From Nonomuraea sediminis (GTDB lineage: Bacteria; Actinomycetota; Actinomycetes; Streptosporangiales; Streptosporangiaceae), in the NCBI RefSeq assembly GCF_018531495.1, contig NZ_JAHDTI010000002.1:620001-684000 (forward strand): a stretch of 64,000 nucleotides of DNA, read 5' to 3'. The notes under the pieces are model-generated. The model made no database searches, was not told where the DNA came from, and saw only the letters and a list, made by a program, of their open reading frames with translations. The translations under genes and the position numbers were made by a program. Of this stretch, positions 25,049 through 33,643 are shown one piece after another. Position 1 is the stretch's first letter. Every line of letters starts with the position of its first letter.

Positions 25049-25270
25049 TGCGCTTCGGCGCGGTACTGGGCACCAAGCTCGGCAACCGCACCGCGGTCCT
25101 CGGCGTGCTCGTGATGGCCGCCGGCCTCGCCCTGCTCAGCCTCTCCTCCACCGGCAGCTTCCTGGTGCTTGCCATCGCCCAGGTCGTCCTGGGCGCCGGG
25201 GGCGGCCTGGCCGGAGTCCGACGATCGCCACCCTGATGAGCGCCATCCCCACCGACCAGGCCACCTGGTG
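25049..25270 (+). pseudogene. MFS transporter relic
   Basis: One frame reads LGTKLGNRTAVLGVLVMAAG, then LALLSLSSTGSFLV and LAIAQVVLGAGGGLAG. A second frame continues PTIATLMSAIPTDQA. Together they match a loop, two helices and the conserved segment of a DHA2-type major-facilitator transporter, broken by a frameshift near 25215. Both ends of the gene are missing. The next 280 bases up to the serine hydrolase gene hold nothing recognisable. Confidence 0.65.
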
Positions 25271-25549
25271 CGCCTTGCCGTACAGCGTGAGAAGAGGACG
25301 CTTGGGCGCGCACCGGTCGGCGAAGGCGCATCCGGGGCCGACGTCAGCGGGAGCGGGCTGGCGGCCGGGGATGGTAGCGAGCGGTCGGTGTCCAGGTCGG
25401 GCGACGAACCGGCGAGTGCGCGCGTGTAGGGTCGCGTGCTGGCGTCAGCGGCCGTGTCAGGTCGGCGACGGCCCGGTATCAGGACAGTTGGCGATGCTCT
25501 GAAGCACCAGCACGACCGCATTACTTAACAGATTCGAAGGAGCACCACC

Positions 25550-26650
25550 ATGACCACCACCGAGCAGGCTCGCCCGGAGCTGCAGAAGGCCATCCAGGAG
25601 TTCGTCGATTCCGGTCTGGCCGCCGGGATCCAGTTGCGCGTGAACGACGAGCAGGGTGAGTGGGTCGGCAGCGCCGGGGTGCGCGAGCTGGGCCAGACCG
25701 CCAAGCCGCCGACGAACGGGCTGTTCCGGATCGGCAGCGCCGCCAAGACCTTCACCGCGACCCTGGTGCTGCAACTGGTGGCTGAGGGCAAGATCGGACT
25801 GGACGCCCCGGTTGCCGACCACCTGCCCGAGCTCGGGCTGGACGGGCGGATCACCGTGCGGATGCTGCTGCAGCACACCAGTGGCGTGTTCAACTTCACC
25901 GGCGAGTACTACCCCGATGGGACGTTCGCGCCGGGGATCCCCGGGCTGGGCAAGGAGTGGGTGGTGGACAACCAGTTCCACACCTACCAGCCGGAGGAGC
26001 TGGTACGGCTGGCGCTGTCCAAGCCGGCGCGGTTCGAGCCGGGGACCGGTTGGAGCTACGCCAACACCAACTACGTGCTGGCCAGACTCCTGGTCGAGAA
26101 GGTCACCGGCCACGCGTACGCGGAGGAGATGCAGGACCGCATCCTGCGCCCGCTCAGCCTGTCGGACACGATGGTGCCGGACGCCTCACCGGAGATCCCT
26201 GAGCCGCACGCCCACGGCTACTACCGCTACCAGGACGCCGACCAGTGGAAGACGGTCGACACCACCAGCTTCAACCCCTCCTGGATCTCCGCCGCCGGAG
26301 ACATGATCTCGACCACCGAGGATCTCCACACGTTCTTCTCCGCGCTGAACTCCGGCAGGCTCCTGCCGGCCCCGCTGCTGGCCGAGATGCGCAAGCCCGA
26401 CCCCACGATCGGCTACGGCCTGGGAGTGTTCGTGGAGAACACCGAGAGTGGCGGCACCCTCCTCCATCACAACGGCAACTTCTGGGGCTGGGCGACGCTG
26501 ATGTACAGCACGCCCGACGGCAGCAAGACCCTGATCGCCTCGGTGACCACCGGGGAAGCCGAGCTCGACCTGGTCGCCATGTCCGAGACGTTCGAGAAGG
26601 TGAAGCAGCAGCTCGTCAAGGCGGTGTTCCACGACGAGCAGACCGGCTGA
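25550..26650 (+). CDS. serine hydrolase, class C beta-lactamase/D-Ala carboxypeptidase family
   Basis: This 366-residue enzyme has the penicillin-recognising serine hydrolase fold. SAAK (SxxK, near residue 62) gives the nucleophile and general base, YANTN (YxN, near residue 168) is the second motif, and HHNG (near residue 306) takes the place of KTG. EstB-type esterases and D-alanyl-D-alanine carboxypeptidases share this pattern. There is no signal peptide, so a cytoplasmic esterase or peptidase role is more likely than cell-wall work. A good AAGGAG lies 7 bases before the ATG. It is read alone. Confidence 0.87.
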   Translation: MTTTEQARPELQKAIQEFVDSGLAAGIQLRVNDEQGEWVGSAGVRELGQTAKPPTNGLFRIGSAAKTFTATLVLQLVAEGKIGLDAPVADHLPELGLDGRITVRMLLQHTSGVFNFTGEYYPDGTFAPGIPGLGKEWVVDNQFHTYQPEELVRLALSKPARFEPGTGWSYANTNYVLARLLVEKVTGHAYAEEMQDRILRPLSLSDTMVPDASPEIPEPHAHGYYRYQDADQWKTVDTTSFNPSWISAAGDMISTTEDLHTFFSALNSGRLLPAPLLAEMRKPDPTIGYGLGVFVENTESGGTLLHHNGNFWGWATLMYSTPDGSKTLIASVTTGEAELDLVAMSETFEKVKQQLVKAVFHDEQTG

Positions 26651-26810
26651 CCAGGCCGCCTCCCGGCTCCGTCCCGGTCATGCCGCCTCCTCGGTCACCG
26701 TGATGGCGTTCACCGCCGGAGCGGAGCTCGGGCTGGTGCGGCTGGCGGTGGTGTCCGCCCGAGTCCGCGCCTCGGTCAACGCATAAGCGGTGCCGTACCT
26801 CTGAAAGAAA

Positions 26811-26842
26811 GGCGGCCGGGCTCCCACGGGAGCCCGGCCGCC
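26811..26842. terminator. strong 15-bp hairpin, T-rich on the minus-strand side
   Basis: A perfect 15-base stem GGCGGCCGGGCTCCC with a 2-base loop. On the minus strand it is followed by TTTCTTTC, so it looks like an intrinsic terminator for leftward transcription, and it may also stop transcripts from the serine hydrolase gene. It ends two bases before the next ATG on the plus strand. Confidence 0.65.
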
Positions 26843-26843
26843 G

Positions 26844-27272
26844 ATGTCCTATGGTCGCGATGTGGCCTATGAGATCCTCGAGCTGGCTCCGCAGCCCCCG
26901 CTGCAGCTGACGCCCACCACGACCGTCTACTCGGGCGTCGTCCGGATCGGGCAGAACTCGCGTATCCAGGTGTACCGCTCCAACGAGCCCGCCACCGAGT
27001 TCGGCTTCTACCCGCCCGACGTGCCCGCCTTGCCCGAGAGGGCGCCTCTGCCGCAGGTGTGGGCGGAGGCGCAGGTGATGTGGTTCGTGCCCGGCACGCA
27101 GTCGTCCGGGCATTTCCCGATCGGGGTGGAGCGGGTCCACGCCGGTTACGCGCCGGACCCGCGAGGCGGGCCGATGCGCTGGCTGCTGGTCAGCGGCGCG
27201 GCCCATGCCTCGGCGGGGCTCCGGCTGGCCTACCGGATCACGATCCAGGCAGTTTCCACAACGTTCGAGTGA
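26844..27272 (+). CDS. hypothetical protein of about 140 residues
   Basis: I do not recognise a family. The frame has natural amino-acid composition, no signal peptide, and a pattern of beta strands (TTVYSGVVRIGQNSRIQVYR, then VMWFVPGTQ, RWLLVSGAAHA and RLAYRITIQA). The opposite strand gives only an Arg/Gly-rich shadow. The start is doubtful because the first ATG follows a 15-bp hairpin directly and has no ribosome binding site; a GTG at 26862 is another option. The gene ends 90 bases before the convergent ABC-F gene. Confidence 0.5.
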   Translation: MSYGRDVAYEILELAPQPPLQLTPTTTVYSGVVRIGQNSRIQVYRSNEPATEFGFYPPDVPALPERAPLPQVWAEAQVMWFVPGTQSSGHFPIGVERVHAGYAPDPRGGPMRWLLVSGAAHASAGLRLAYRITIQAVSTTFE

Positions 27273-27362
27273 TCCGCCGCAGCGGTTCGACATCGACCGG
27301 GTACCGCGGCGAGCGTGCGCCGCGTGCCCAGCGTCCGTACGAGGTCGCGGGCGGGCAGCGCG

Positions 27363-28964
27363 TCACTCGCCGACGGGCCCCCCGGTCTCCAGTAGGCGTC
27401 CGTCGGACAGCTCCAGCCAGCGCTCCACCTTGATCTCCGCGAGGAACCGCTCGTCGTGGCTGACCACCACGAATGCCCCTTCATAGGCGCTGAGCGCGCT
27501 CTCCAGCTGACCCACGCTGACCAGGTCGAGGTTGTTGGTGGGCTCGTCGAGCAGCAGGAGCTGGGGCGCCGGCTCGGCGTACAACACGCATGCCAGGGTG
27601 GCGCGCAGCCGTTCGCCACCCGACAGCACACCTACGGGCAGGTGGGCACGGGCGCCCCGGAACAGGAAGCGCGCGAGCAGGTTCATCCGCTCCGATTCCG
27701 GCATGCTGGGGGCAAATGCCGCCAGGTTCTCGGCCACGGTGCGCTCGACGTCGAGCAGGTCCAGCCGCTGTGACAGATAAGCCACCCGGCCGTCGGGCTC
27801 CAGGTCGCCGTTGATGAGGCGCAGCAGGGTGGACTTGCCCGCGCCGTTGGGGCCGGTCAGCGCGATGCGCTCGGGTCCACGGATCACCAGGTCGATGCCG
27901 GGCTCGGCGAACAGGCCGCGAGCCTGAAGGTGCTCGCCGTGGAAGACCGTGCGACCCGCGGGTACGTTGGTCCCGGGCAGTTGCAGCGCGATCCGCTGAT
28001 CGTCGCGCAGGGCACGCCCTGCCTCGTCGAGCCTGGCCTTGGCGTCGCTGACACGGGCGGCGTGCGTCTGGCCCGCCCGTCCGGCCGACTCCTGGGCGCC
28101 ACGCTTCATGTTCCCGGCGAAGATGCGCGGCAGGCCGGCGTTCTTGAGATTGCGGGCGGCGTTGCTCGCCCGGCGCTCGGCGCGCTCGCGAGCCTGCTGC
28201 ATCTCCCGCTTCTCTCGCTTGAGCTCCTGCTCGGCGCTGCGCACGCTGCGCTCGGCGGCCTCCTGCTCCGTGCGTACGGCCTCCTCATAAGCGGTGAAAT
28301 CGCCGCCGTAGAACCGGACCTCACCCCCGTCCAGCTCAGCGATGCGGTCCATACGATCGAGCAGAGCCCTGTCGTGGCTGACCATGAGCAGGCAGCCGTT
28401 CCAGTCGCCGAGCACGTCGTAGAGCCTGCGTCGCGCGCCGAGGTCGAGATTGTTCGTCGGCTCGTCGAGCAGCAGGACGTCGGGCCGCTTGAGGAGCTGC
28501 GCGGCCAGGCCGAGCGAGACGACCTGTCCACCGCTCAGCGTGGCCAGCGTGCGGTCGAACGCGAGGTCGCCGAGCCCGAGCCGGTCAAGCTGGGCACGGG
28601 TGCGCTCCTCGATGTCCCAATCGTTGCCGATCGTGGTGAAGTGCTCCTCGCTCGCGTCCCCCGACTCGATGGCGTCCAGCGCGGCGATCACGGGGGCGAT
28701 GCCGAGGACCTCGGCCACGGTCAGGTCGCCAGTAAGGGGCAGGCTCTGCGGCAGGTAGCCGAGCACGCCGTCGACGGACACGCTGCCGCCACGGGGCATG
28801 TGCTCGCCGGCGATCAGCTTGAGCAGCGTGCTCTTGCCCGCGCCGTTCGGGGCGACGAGGCCGGTACGGCCGGCGCCCACGGTGAAGGACAGGTCGCTGA
28901 AGACGGGAGTGTCGTCAGGCCAGGAGAAGGACAGGTTGGAGCAGACGATGAACGCATCGGACAT
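27363..28964 (-). CDS. ABC-F family ATPase (ribosome-protection/translation factor type)
   Basis: This soluble protein of 533 residues contains two ABC ATPase domains and no membrane segment. It has Walker A APNGAGKST and GPNGAGKST, signatures LSGGQ and LSGGE, Walker B LLLDEPTNNLDL twice, and a charged linker rich in Glu, Arg and Lys between the domains (about residues 230-340). ABC-F proteins act in the ribosomal E site, and many actinomycete members protect from macrolides, lincosamides or streptogramins. The ATG at 28964 has GAGG 9 bases upstream. A 25-codon leader frame ends 10 bases before this start, which suggests translational attenuation. The CGNR protein gene lies upstream on the same strand. 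Confidence 0.92.
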   Translation of the reverse strand: MSDAFIVCSNLSFSWPDDTPVFSDLSFTVGAGRTGLVAPNGAGKSTLLKLIAGEHMPRGGSVSVDGVLGYLPQSLPLTGDLTVAEVLGIAPVIAALDAIESGDASEEHFTTIGNDWDIEERTRAQLDRLGLGDLAFDRTLATLSGGQVVSLGLAAQLLKRPDVLLLDEPTNNLDLGARRRLYDVLGDWNGCLLMVSHDRALLDRMDRIAELDGGEVRFYGGDFTAYEEAVRTEQEAAERSVRSAEQELKREKREMQQARERAERRASNAARNLKNAGLPRIFAGNMKRGAQESAGRAGQTHAARVSDAKARLDEAGRALRDDQRIALQLPGTNVPAGRTVFHGEHLQARGLFAEPGIDLVIRGPERIALTGPNGAGKSTLLRLINGDLEPDGRVAYLSQRLDLLDVERTVAENLAAFAPSMPESERMNLLARFLFRGARAHLPVGVLSGGERLRATLACVLYAEPAPQLLLLDEPTNNLDLVSVGQLESALSAYEGAFVVVSHDERFLAEIKVERWLELSDGRLLETGGPVGE

Positions 28965-28974
28965 GCGAGAGACC

Positions 28975-29052
28975 TCATACGAGCAAGCGGGCGCGCTGAA
29001 GCCGCCCGGCGATGGGAAGGAACGACGAAACGGCCACATCGGCGGCGGTCAT
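28975..29052 (-). CDS. 25-residue leader peptide of the ABC-F gene
   Basis: An ATG at 29052 opens a 25-codon frame (MTAADVAVSSFLPIAGRLQR, then ARLLV) whose TGA at 28975-28977 lies 10 bases before the ABC-F ATG. CAGG precedes the ATG at usable distance. Arg- and Leu-rich leader peptides before antibiotic-resistance ABC-F and erm genes often act by drug-induced ribosome stalling; that this one does is an inference. Confidence 0.5.
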   Translation of the reverse strand: MTAADVAVSSFLPIAGRLQRARLLV

Positions 29053-29076
29053 GTGCGCCTGCCGGGGCCGATCAAC

Positions 29077-29094
29077 CTCCGGTATCACCCGGAG
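29077..29094 (-). promoter_or_regulatory. small hairpin in ABC-F leader region
   Basis: A perfect CTCCGG-N6-CCGGAG stem-loop lies 25 bases upstream of the leader peptide start. It could be part of an attenuator with the leader frame, but no full terminator/antiterminator pair was worked out. Confidence 0.3.
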
Positions 29095-29146
29095 ATGTCG
29101 TCGTCACCTGCCACGTCTGGTCTCCTAGCTTCCGATCTCAAGCGTC

Positions 29147-29704
29147 TTACACCGTAGCAGTCGCCTGGGCTTCCTTCTTGCGCGCCCGGTAGGCCGCTGC
29201 CTTGATCTTGTTGCCGCACGACTCCATGCCGCACCACTCCCGGCGCCCGCCGCGCGACCGATCGATGAAGATCTTGGTGCACTCAGGGTTGGCGCATTCC
29301 TTCATCAGCGGCACCTCCGGCCCGCTGAGCAGCTCGACGGCGTGCCGGGCCACAGTGGACAGCGCCTGCGCGGGGGTCGCCTCGACCCACCGCCCCTTGG
29401 CCGTGAGCTGAGGCGCCACCGGGGGCTTGCGCGCGACCTCGTTCACCAGGGCGAGCGCCTCGTCGTCGTACCCGTCACCGGCGAGCCGGGCGGTGACCAG
29501 CGCGTAGATGGCCTCGCGCACCGCAACCGCCTGGGCCAGATCCGCTTCCCGAGAGGGGGACACGGCGTCGGCGATGCCGGACTCCAGGTACCAGGCGTCG
29601 AGCCGATCGGGGACGTCGAGCGTCTCCACGCGCTCCGTACGGCGAGCGCGGAGCGTGCAGGCGAGGTCGAGCGCGGGGTTGCCGCACAGGAACACATGCT
29701 TCAC
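29147..29704 (-). CDS. ABATE domain / CGNR-type zinc finger protein
   Basis: This 185-residue protein has an N-terminal ABATE domain (CGNPALDLACTLRAR) and a C-terminal CGNR zinc finger: CANPECTKIFID, then EWCGMESCGNKIKAAAYRAR. The four zinc cysteines are present, but the family-naming Arg is Lys here (CGNK). The family is thought to be a DNA-binding stress regulator in actinomycetes. It is followed on the same strand by the ABC-F leader and gene with about 95 bases between, so joint expression is possible. Confidence 0.88.
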   Translation of the reverse strand: MKHVFLCGNPALDLACTLRARRTERVETLDVPDRLDAWYLESGIADAVSPSREADLAQAVAVREAIYALVTARLAGDGYDDEALALVNEVARKPPVAPQLTAKGRWVEATPAQALSTVARHAVELLSGPEVPLMKECANPECTKIFIDRSRGGRREWCGMESCGNKIKAAAYRARKKEAQATATV

Positions 29705-29725
29705 GTCACCAGTTTGACAGGTGAC

Positions 29726-30361
29726 TCAAAGTCCGTCCATCTCTTCGACCCATTGGGGATGGTTCTTCGTGGCCCACTCCCGCGTCACCGACCCCGTACG
29801 CATCCCGCGCCGCGCCAAGGGGTCCCGGTACGCCAGCCGGATGTGCCCGAACACGACGACGGCGATGGCCAGGGCCGTCACGTCGTGCACGAAGATCGCA
29901 CTCGTGCGTGAGATCGCCGGCAGGACTCCGGTGAACCACATCAGCAGGCCGGTGAACGTCATGACCGGCACGGCTCCGGCGATCCAGCCGCCGTAGATCT
30001 TCTGCCCGGCGTTGAACTTACCGGCCGGGCGCGTTCCTGGCGTGCGTCTGCGTACGGCACGCAGCCACTGCCGGTCGTAAGACGCCAGCCGGTTGAGTTT
30101 GCGCAGGTCGGCCCGGAAGCCTCGCGAGGCGAGACCGAGGAGAAGCGGCACCGGCAGAAGGAGCCCTGACCACTCGTGGACGACGACCACCAGGTGGCGG
30201 CGGCCGACCAACTGCGCCAGCGGCGGGAAGTACAGGCAGGCCGCCGCCCCCACGCACAGCAGCATGAGCCCTGCGGTCACCCGGTGGACCAGGCGCTCGA
30301 CCAGGTTGAAGCGCGGCAGCAGGCCCTCAGGCCGCCTGGTCGAGCCAGCCGTCGACGTCAT
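29726..30361 (-). CDS. cytochrome b-type membrane subunit partner of molybdoenzyme
   Basis: This 211-residue membrane protein has four or five helices with histidines placed as heme ligands (RLVHRVTAG, VVVHEWSGLL, IFVHDVTALA, FGHIRLAY), like the cytochrome b561/formate dehydrogenase gamma family. It probably carries electrons between the quinone pool and the molybdenum enzyme whose gene overlaps its 5' end by 35 bases. The start at 30361 has no clear ribosome binding site, and coupling to the upstream gene is likely. The hydrophilic loop (ADLRKLNRLASYDRQWLRAV) is typical of this partner type. Confidence 0.82.
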   Translation of the reverse strand: MTSTAGSTRRPEGLLPRFNLVERLVHRVTAGLMLLCVGAAACLYFPPLAQLVGRRHLVVVVHEWSGLLLPVPLLLGLASRGFRADLRKLNRLASYDRQWLRAVRRRTPGTRPAGKFNAGQKIYGGWIAGAVPVMTFTGLLMWFTGVLPAISRTSAIFVHDVTALAIAVVVFGHIRLAYRDPLARRGMRTGSVTREWATKNHPQWVEEMDGL

Positions 30362-31031
30362 AGCCGTACTCCTCCCAGTAACCCGGGACGACCGTGTCGG
30401 TGACGGAGATGCCGGACAACCATTTGGCGGACTTGTAGAAGTACATCGGCGCGACGTAGAGCCGTACGGGGCCGCCGCGCTCGTGGGTGAGCGGCTCGTC
30501 CAGCATGTCCAGGGCCACCAGCACGTCGGCGCGGCGGGCCTGCTCCATCGTGAGACTCTCGCTGTAGACGCCGTCGAAGCAGGTGAAGCGGACCGCCTTG
30601 CCCTCGGGACGCACCCCTGCCAGGTCCAGAAGGTGCGAGAGCAGCACCCCCGCGAAGGGCGTGTTCGGCACCCGCCAGCCGTCGGTGCACTGCACGTTGC
30701 CGACGACCCGGGTCTGGGGCAGCGCGCGCAGTTCGTCCAGCGTGTACGTCCGTGGGCGCTCGACAAGGCCGCCGATCTCCAGCCGGTAGTCGGCCGCGGT
30801 CTTCCTCGGCACCGAGGCCGCCACGCTGAAGTAGCGGAAGCCGCCCGGGTTCGGCAGCAGCCCGGTGAGACCGGTGGGGTCGTTCTGGGAGGCGGCACCG
30901 AGGAATCGTTCCCAGCCGCTCTGCACGAACGGCGCGGCGGCCAGGGCGGCCGCGCCTGCGCCGAGCATCGAAAGCATCACCCGGCGCGCGATGGGTGGGC
31001 CGCTCTCCGCTGAATGTCGTCGATCAGTCAT
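30327..31031 (-). CDS. Tat-exported molybdopterin oxidoreductase of the sulfite oxidase/MsrP family
   Basis: This 234-residue protein begins with a Tat-type signal (ARRVMLSMLGAGAAALAAAP, about residues 15-35). It then has the sulfite-oxidase molybdopterin domain: the molybdenum-ligand cysteine is in GNVQCTDGWRVPNTPF, and LDELRALPQTRVV and the C-terminal PGYWEEYGYDVDGW are also typical. Homologues repair methionine sulfoxide or oxidise sulfite in the envelope. The ATG at 31031 places the signal at the N-terminus. The gene lies 11 bases downstream of the SARP gene and overlaps the cytochrome b gene, so all three may be co-transcribed. Confidence 0.87.
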   Translation of the reverse strand: MTDRRHSAESGPPIARRVMLSMLGAGAAALAAAPFVQSGWERFLGAASQNDPTGLTGLLPNPGGFRYFSVAASVPRKTAADYRLEIGGLVERPRTYTLDELRALPQTRVVGNVQCTDGWRVPNTPFAGVLLSHLLDLAGVRPEGKAVRFTCFDGVYSESLTMEQARRADVLVALDMLDEPLTHERGGPVRLYVAPMYFYKSAKWLSGISVTDTVVPGYWEEYGYDVDGWLDQAA

Positions 31032-31042
31032 GTCGCTCCTCG

Positions 31043-33448
31043 TCAGTCGTCCTGGTGAAGGAACAGGTTCGGGTCCCGTTCCGCCCACAGTTCCTCGTCC
31101 AGGTGGCGGTCTCGCCATTGAGCCGGCGGGTCGGCCAGCCAGTCGTGGCCGAAGATCGTGTACGGCTGGTCCGCCACCTCGTACTGGCTCAGGTCCTCCA
31201 TCAACGGCCGCCATGACTGCCCGTTCGCGACGACCAGGTACGAGGCCGCCAACCCTGGTTCGTGCAGCCAGCCGCGCATCATCCGCGCCTGGAACACGTC
31301 CGTGATGGGAGATGGCGTGGCCTCGGAGGCAGGGCAGATCAGATGCCGCGCGATCGCGATGTGCGCCCCGGGAGGCACGTCGTGCCAGATCTCCCCCACG
31401 ACAGGATCTTCCGGCTCGGGCGTCCGCAGGGTCAGCCAGCTCATGAAGGCGAGCAGGCGGTTGGTCTTGCGAGACCGGAGCAGGGAGAAGGCCTCTGGCT
31501 GACGGTCCAGCCAGAACTGGACGGACGCGGCCGTGGCCTCGCCGTGGGTCTGGCGCGCCATGGTGACGAGTTCGTCGTGGTCAGCAGGGGTCGCCGCGGA
31601 CGACCGCATGTCCTCCTCACCCATCCGCGAGAGGATCTGGCCGCGCCGGCGCAGATGGCGGATGGTCCGCATGACCGCCACGCACGCGTGGGGATCCCGG
31701 GCGTCGCGCAGGAGCCGACCCATGACGTAGTGGCGGATCCGCCGGTGCATCCGCTCGTAGCCGACGGGGTCCCGCCAGCGCAGGTCGTACTCAAGGGCCT
31801 CGCGCAGCACACCGTTGATCTCCAGACCGTGGGCGGCGGCTTCGACATACGGCTGTGCTCGGAGCCAGTCGAACAGCTCCGCCGCCTGGCCGTCCGGCAC
31901 CACCGCCCTGAGCAGGTCCTCGGTGGTGTGGCGGGCGTGCGCGCACACGTACAGCGCCGACCGGTGCACCTCCGTCGGCGCGCTACCGGCCAACAGCGCG
32001 AGCACGTTGTCGACCACGTACCGCACGGCGTCACGGCGCGACGTGGCCGCCATACTCCTGCCAACCTCTGCGGCGAGCGACAGAGCGAAGGGGTTGCCGG
32101 CGGCGAAGTCCACGATGGACCTCCGGAGGCCGGGGTCGACGCCGCGGGCTGCTACCAGCGCGGCGGACTCTGTGGCGGTGAGGGCTTCGAGGTGCCGGAT
32201 CACGATCTTCCCGGCCCAGGCCGGATCGGTGAGCCAGGCGGCACTCGGCCCGGTACGGCCCGCCACCACGATGACCACGTCACTGGGCAGCCGCTCTCGC
32301 AGCCACGGTTCGACGTCTGCCATCTCCTCGAAGGAGTCGATGAGGAGAACCGCGCCGGGGACGCCGGAGAGTTCCTCCGCGAATCGTTCGAGGTGTTCGC
32401 GCGCTCGCGCGGTCGCCGAGCCGTGGAGGTGCCACACCCGCCGGCCCGCGGCGGCGGCGTCCTCGGCGAACTTGCGCAGCAGCGTCGACTTGCCGATGCC
32501 GGCGGGTCCGCAGACGAAGAGCAGACCCGGGCTCTTCGTCAGCAGGTCCTGGAAGGCGGCACGCTCCGCGCCCCTCCCGACGAACTGCCGATCGGGAAGC
32601 CGCTCCGGCTTCGTCCCGGCCGGCTCCTCTGGAAGATGTACGGCGGGCGGCTCAGCCCACGGGGCGCGGGCGAACCCGTCATCGTGATCCGCGTCGGCCC
32701 GGAGGATCTTGTTGTGGATCTCCCGCAGCCGCGGTCCCGGGCTGACGCCCAGTTCCTTGCCCAGCAGGTCATAGACCATTCTGTAGACCTCGAGCGCCTC
32801 TGCCCGCCTGCCGCTGCGGTACAGGCCCAGGAGGTAGATCTCATACAGGGGTTCATCGAGCCGGTTCTGCTCGATGAGCAGCGGGACCTCGGCCGCCACC
32901 TCGGCGTGCTTCCCCAGCTCGAGGCGGAGCTGCAACAATTCCTGGGTGGCGATCAGCTTCAGCCGTTCCAACCGGAAGCGCTCACGTTCGGCGGCCTCGC
33001 CAGGGACCCCGGCCAGCGCCGTACCCGTCCAGAGGTCGAGCGCCTGCTCCAGGCGCTTGGCCGCCGCCGCGATGTACCCGCTCGCGCGCTCTTTCCTGGC
33101 GGTTTCCACCATCTTGGCGAACTCGGTGGCGTCCAGCGCGAACAGCGACGGGTCCAGCATGTAGCCCCCGGACTGGGAGCTGATCGCCGAGCCCAGTCCG
33201 TGCTCGGACAGCAGCCGCCGGATGCGGGAGATATAGGTACGGACCACGGCTCCGCCGGTGGCCGGCGCCTGCTCGCCCCACAGGCCGTCGACCAGCTCAC
33301 CGGTCCGTACGAAGCTGCCGCTGTGGGCAAGCAACACCATCAGGACGGCCTGTTGCTGCGGTGCGCCGAGATCCAGCCGCGTGTTGCCGCAATCGAGGCC
33401 AGGCGGTCCGAGAACGGTGAACCTGCCCGCGTTCAACTCTCCAATCAC
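31043..33448 (-). CDS. SARP/AfsR-type regulator with BTAD and ATPase domains
   Basis: This 801-residue regulator has an N-terminal OmpR-like winged helix (about 1-95, GELVDGLWGE followed by AVVRTYISRIRRLL), a bacterial transcriptional activation domain (about 100-245, with PLYEIYLLGLYRSGRRAEAL), and a P-loop ATPase (about 275-560, Walker A CGPAGIGKST, Walker B AVLLIDSFEEM). The C-terminal 240 residues are an unusual helical region without evident TPR repeats. It starts with GTG at 33448, with AAAGGAAAG about 10 bases upstream. It may control the adjoining molybdoenzyme genes or a distant cluster. Confidence 0.88.
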   Translation of the reverse strand: MIGELNAGRFTVLGPPGLDCGNTRLDLGAPQQQAVLMVLLAHSGSFVRTGELVDGLWGEQAPATGGAVVRTYISRIRRLLSEHGLGSAISSQSGGYMLDPSLFALDATEFAKMVETARKERASGYIAAAAKRLEQALDLWTGTALAGVPGEAAERERFRLERLKLIATQELLQLRLELGKHAEVAAEVPLLIEQNRLDEPLYEIYLLGLYRSGRRAEALEVYRMVYDLLGKELGVSPGPRLREIHNKILRADADHDDGFARAPWAEPPAVHLPEEPAGTKPERLPDRQFVGRGAERAAFQDLLTKSPGLLFVCGPAGIGKSTLLRKFAEDAAAAGRRVWHLHGSATARAREHLERFAEELSGVPGAVLLIDSFEEMADVEPWLRERLPSDVVIVVAGRTGPSAAWLTDPAWAGKIVIRHLEALTATESAALVAARGVDPGLRRSIVDFAAGNPFALSLAAEVGRSMAATSRRDAVRYVVDNVLALLAGSAPTEVHRSALYVCAHARHTTEDLLRAVVPDGQAAELFDWLRAQPYVEAAAHGLEINGVLREALEYDLRWRDPVGYERMHRRIRHYVMGRLLRDARDPHACVAVMRTIRHLRRRGQILSRMGEEDMRSSAATPADHDELVTMARQTHGEATAASVQFWLDRQPEAFSLLRSRKTNRLLAFMSWLTLRTPEPEDPVVGEIWHDVPPGAHIAIARHLICPASEATPSPITDVFQARMMRGWLHEPGLAASYLVVANGQSWRPLMEDLSQYEVADQPYTIFGHDWLADPPAQWRDRHLDEELWAERDPNLFLHQDD

Positions 33449-33643
33449 GATCGGGACGCTTTCCTTTGGCGAGACTGCACGACCTACATGCAGAAGGTAG
33501 GTTCGCCCGAATCGCCTTCGCGCCCGTCATGTGACGCTGTGCGTGTACGTCATGTGTCTCGGGGGACGGGCTACAAGCTCGACAATGCGCCAATGCCGGT
33601 AGCAGTCCGGCCGCCGCGCGGTCTGCATCCAAGGCCGACGTTC

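Noticed and set aside
26643..26787. Possible remnant of a transporter C-terminus (SSVTVMAFTAGAELGLVRLA)
   Set aside because: Short and only mildly hydrophobic; no family pattern could be confirmed.
26616..27293. 225-codon minus-strand frame opposite the hypothetical protein at 26844
   Set aside because: Arg/Gly/His-rich composition and no start signal; the plus-strand frame looks like a normal protein.
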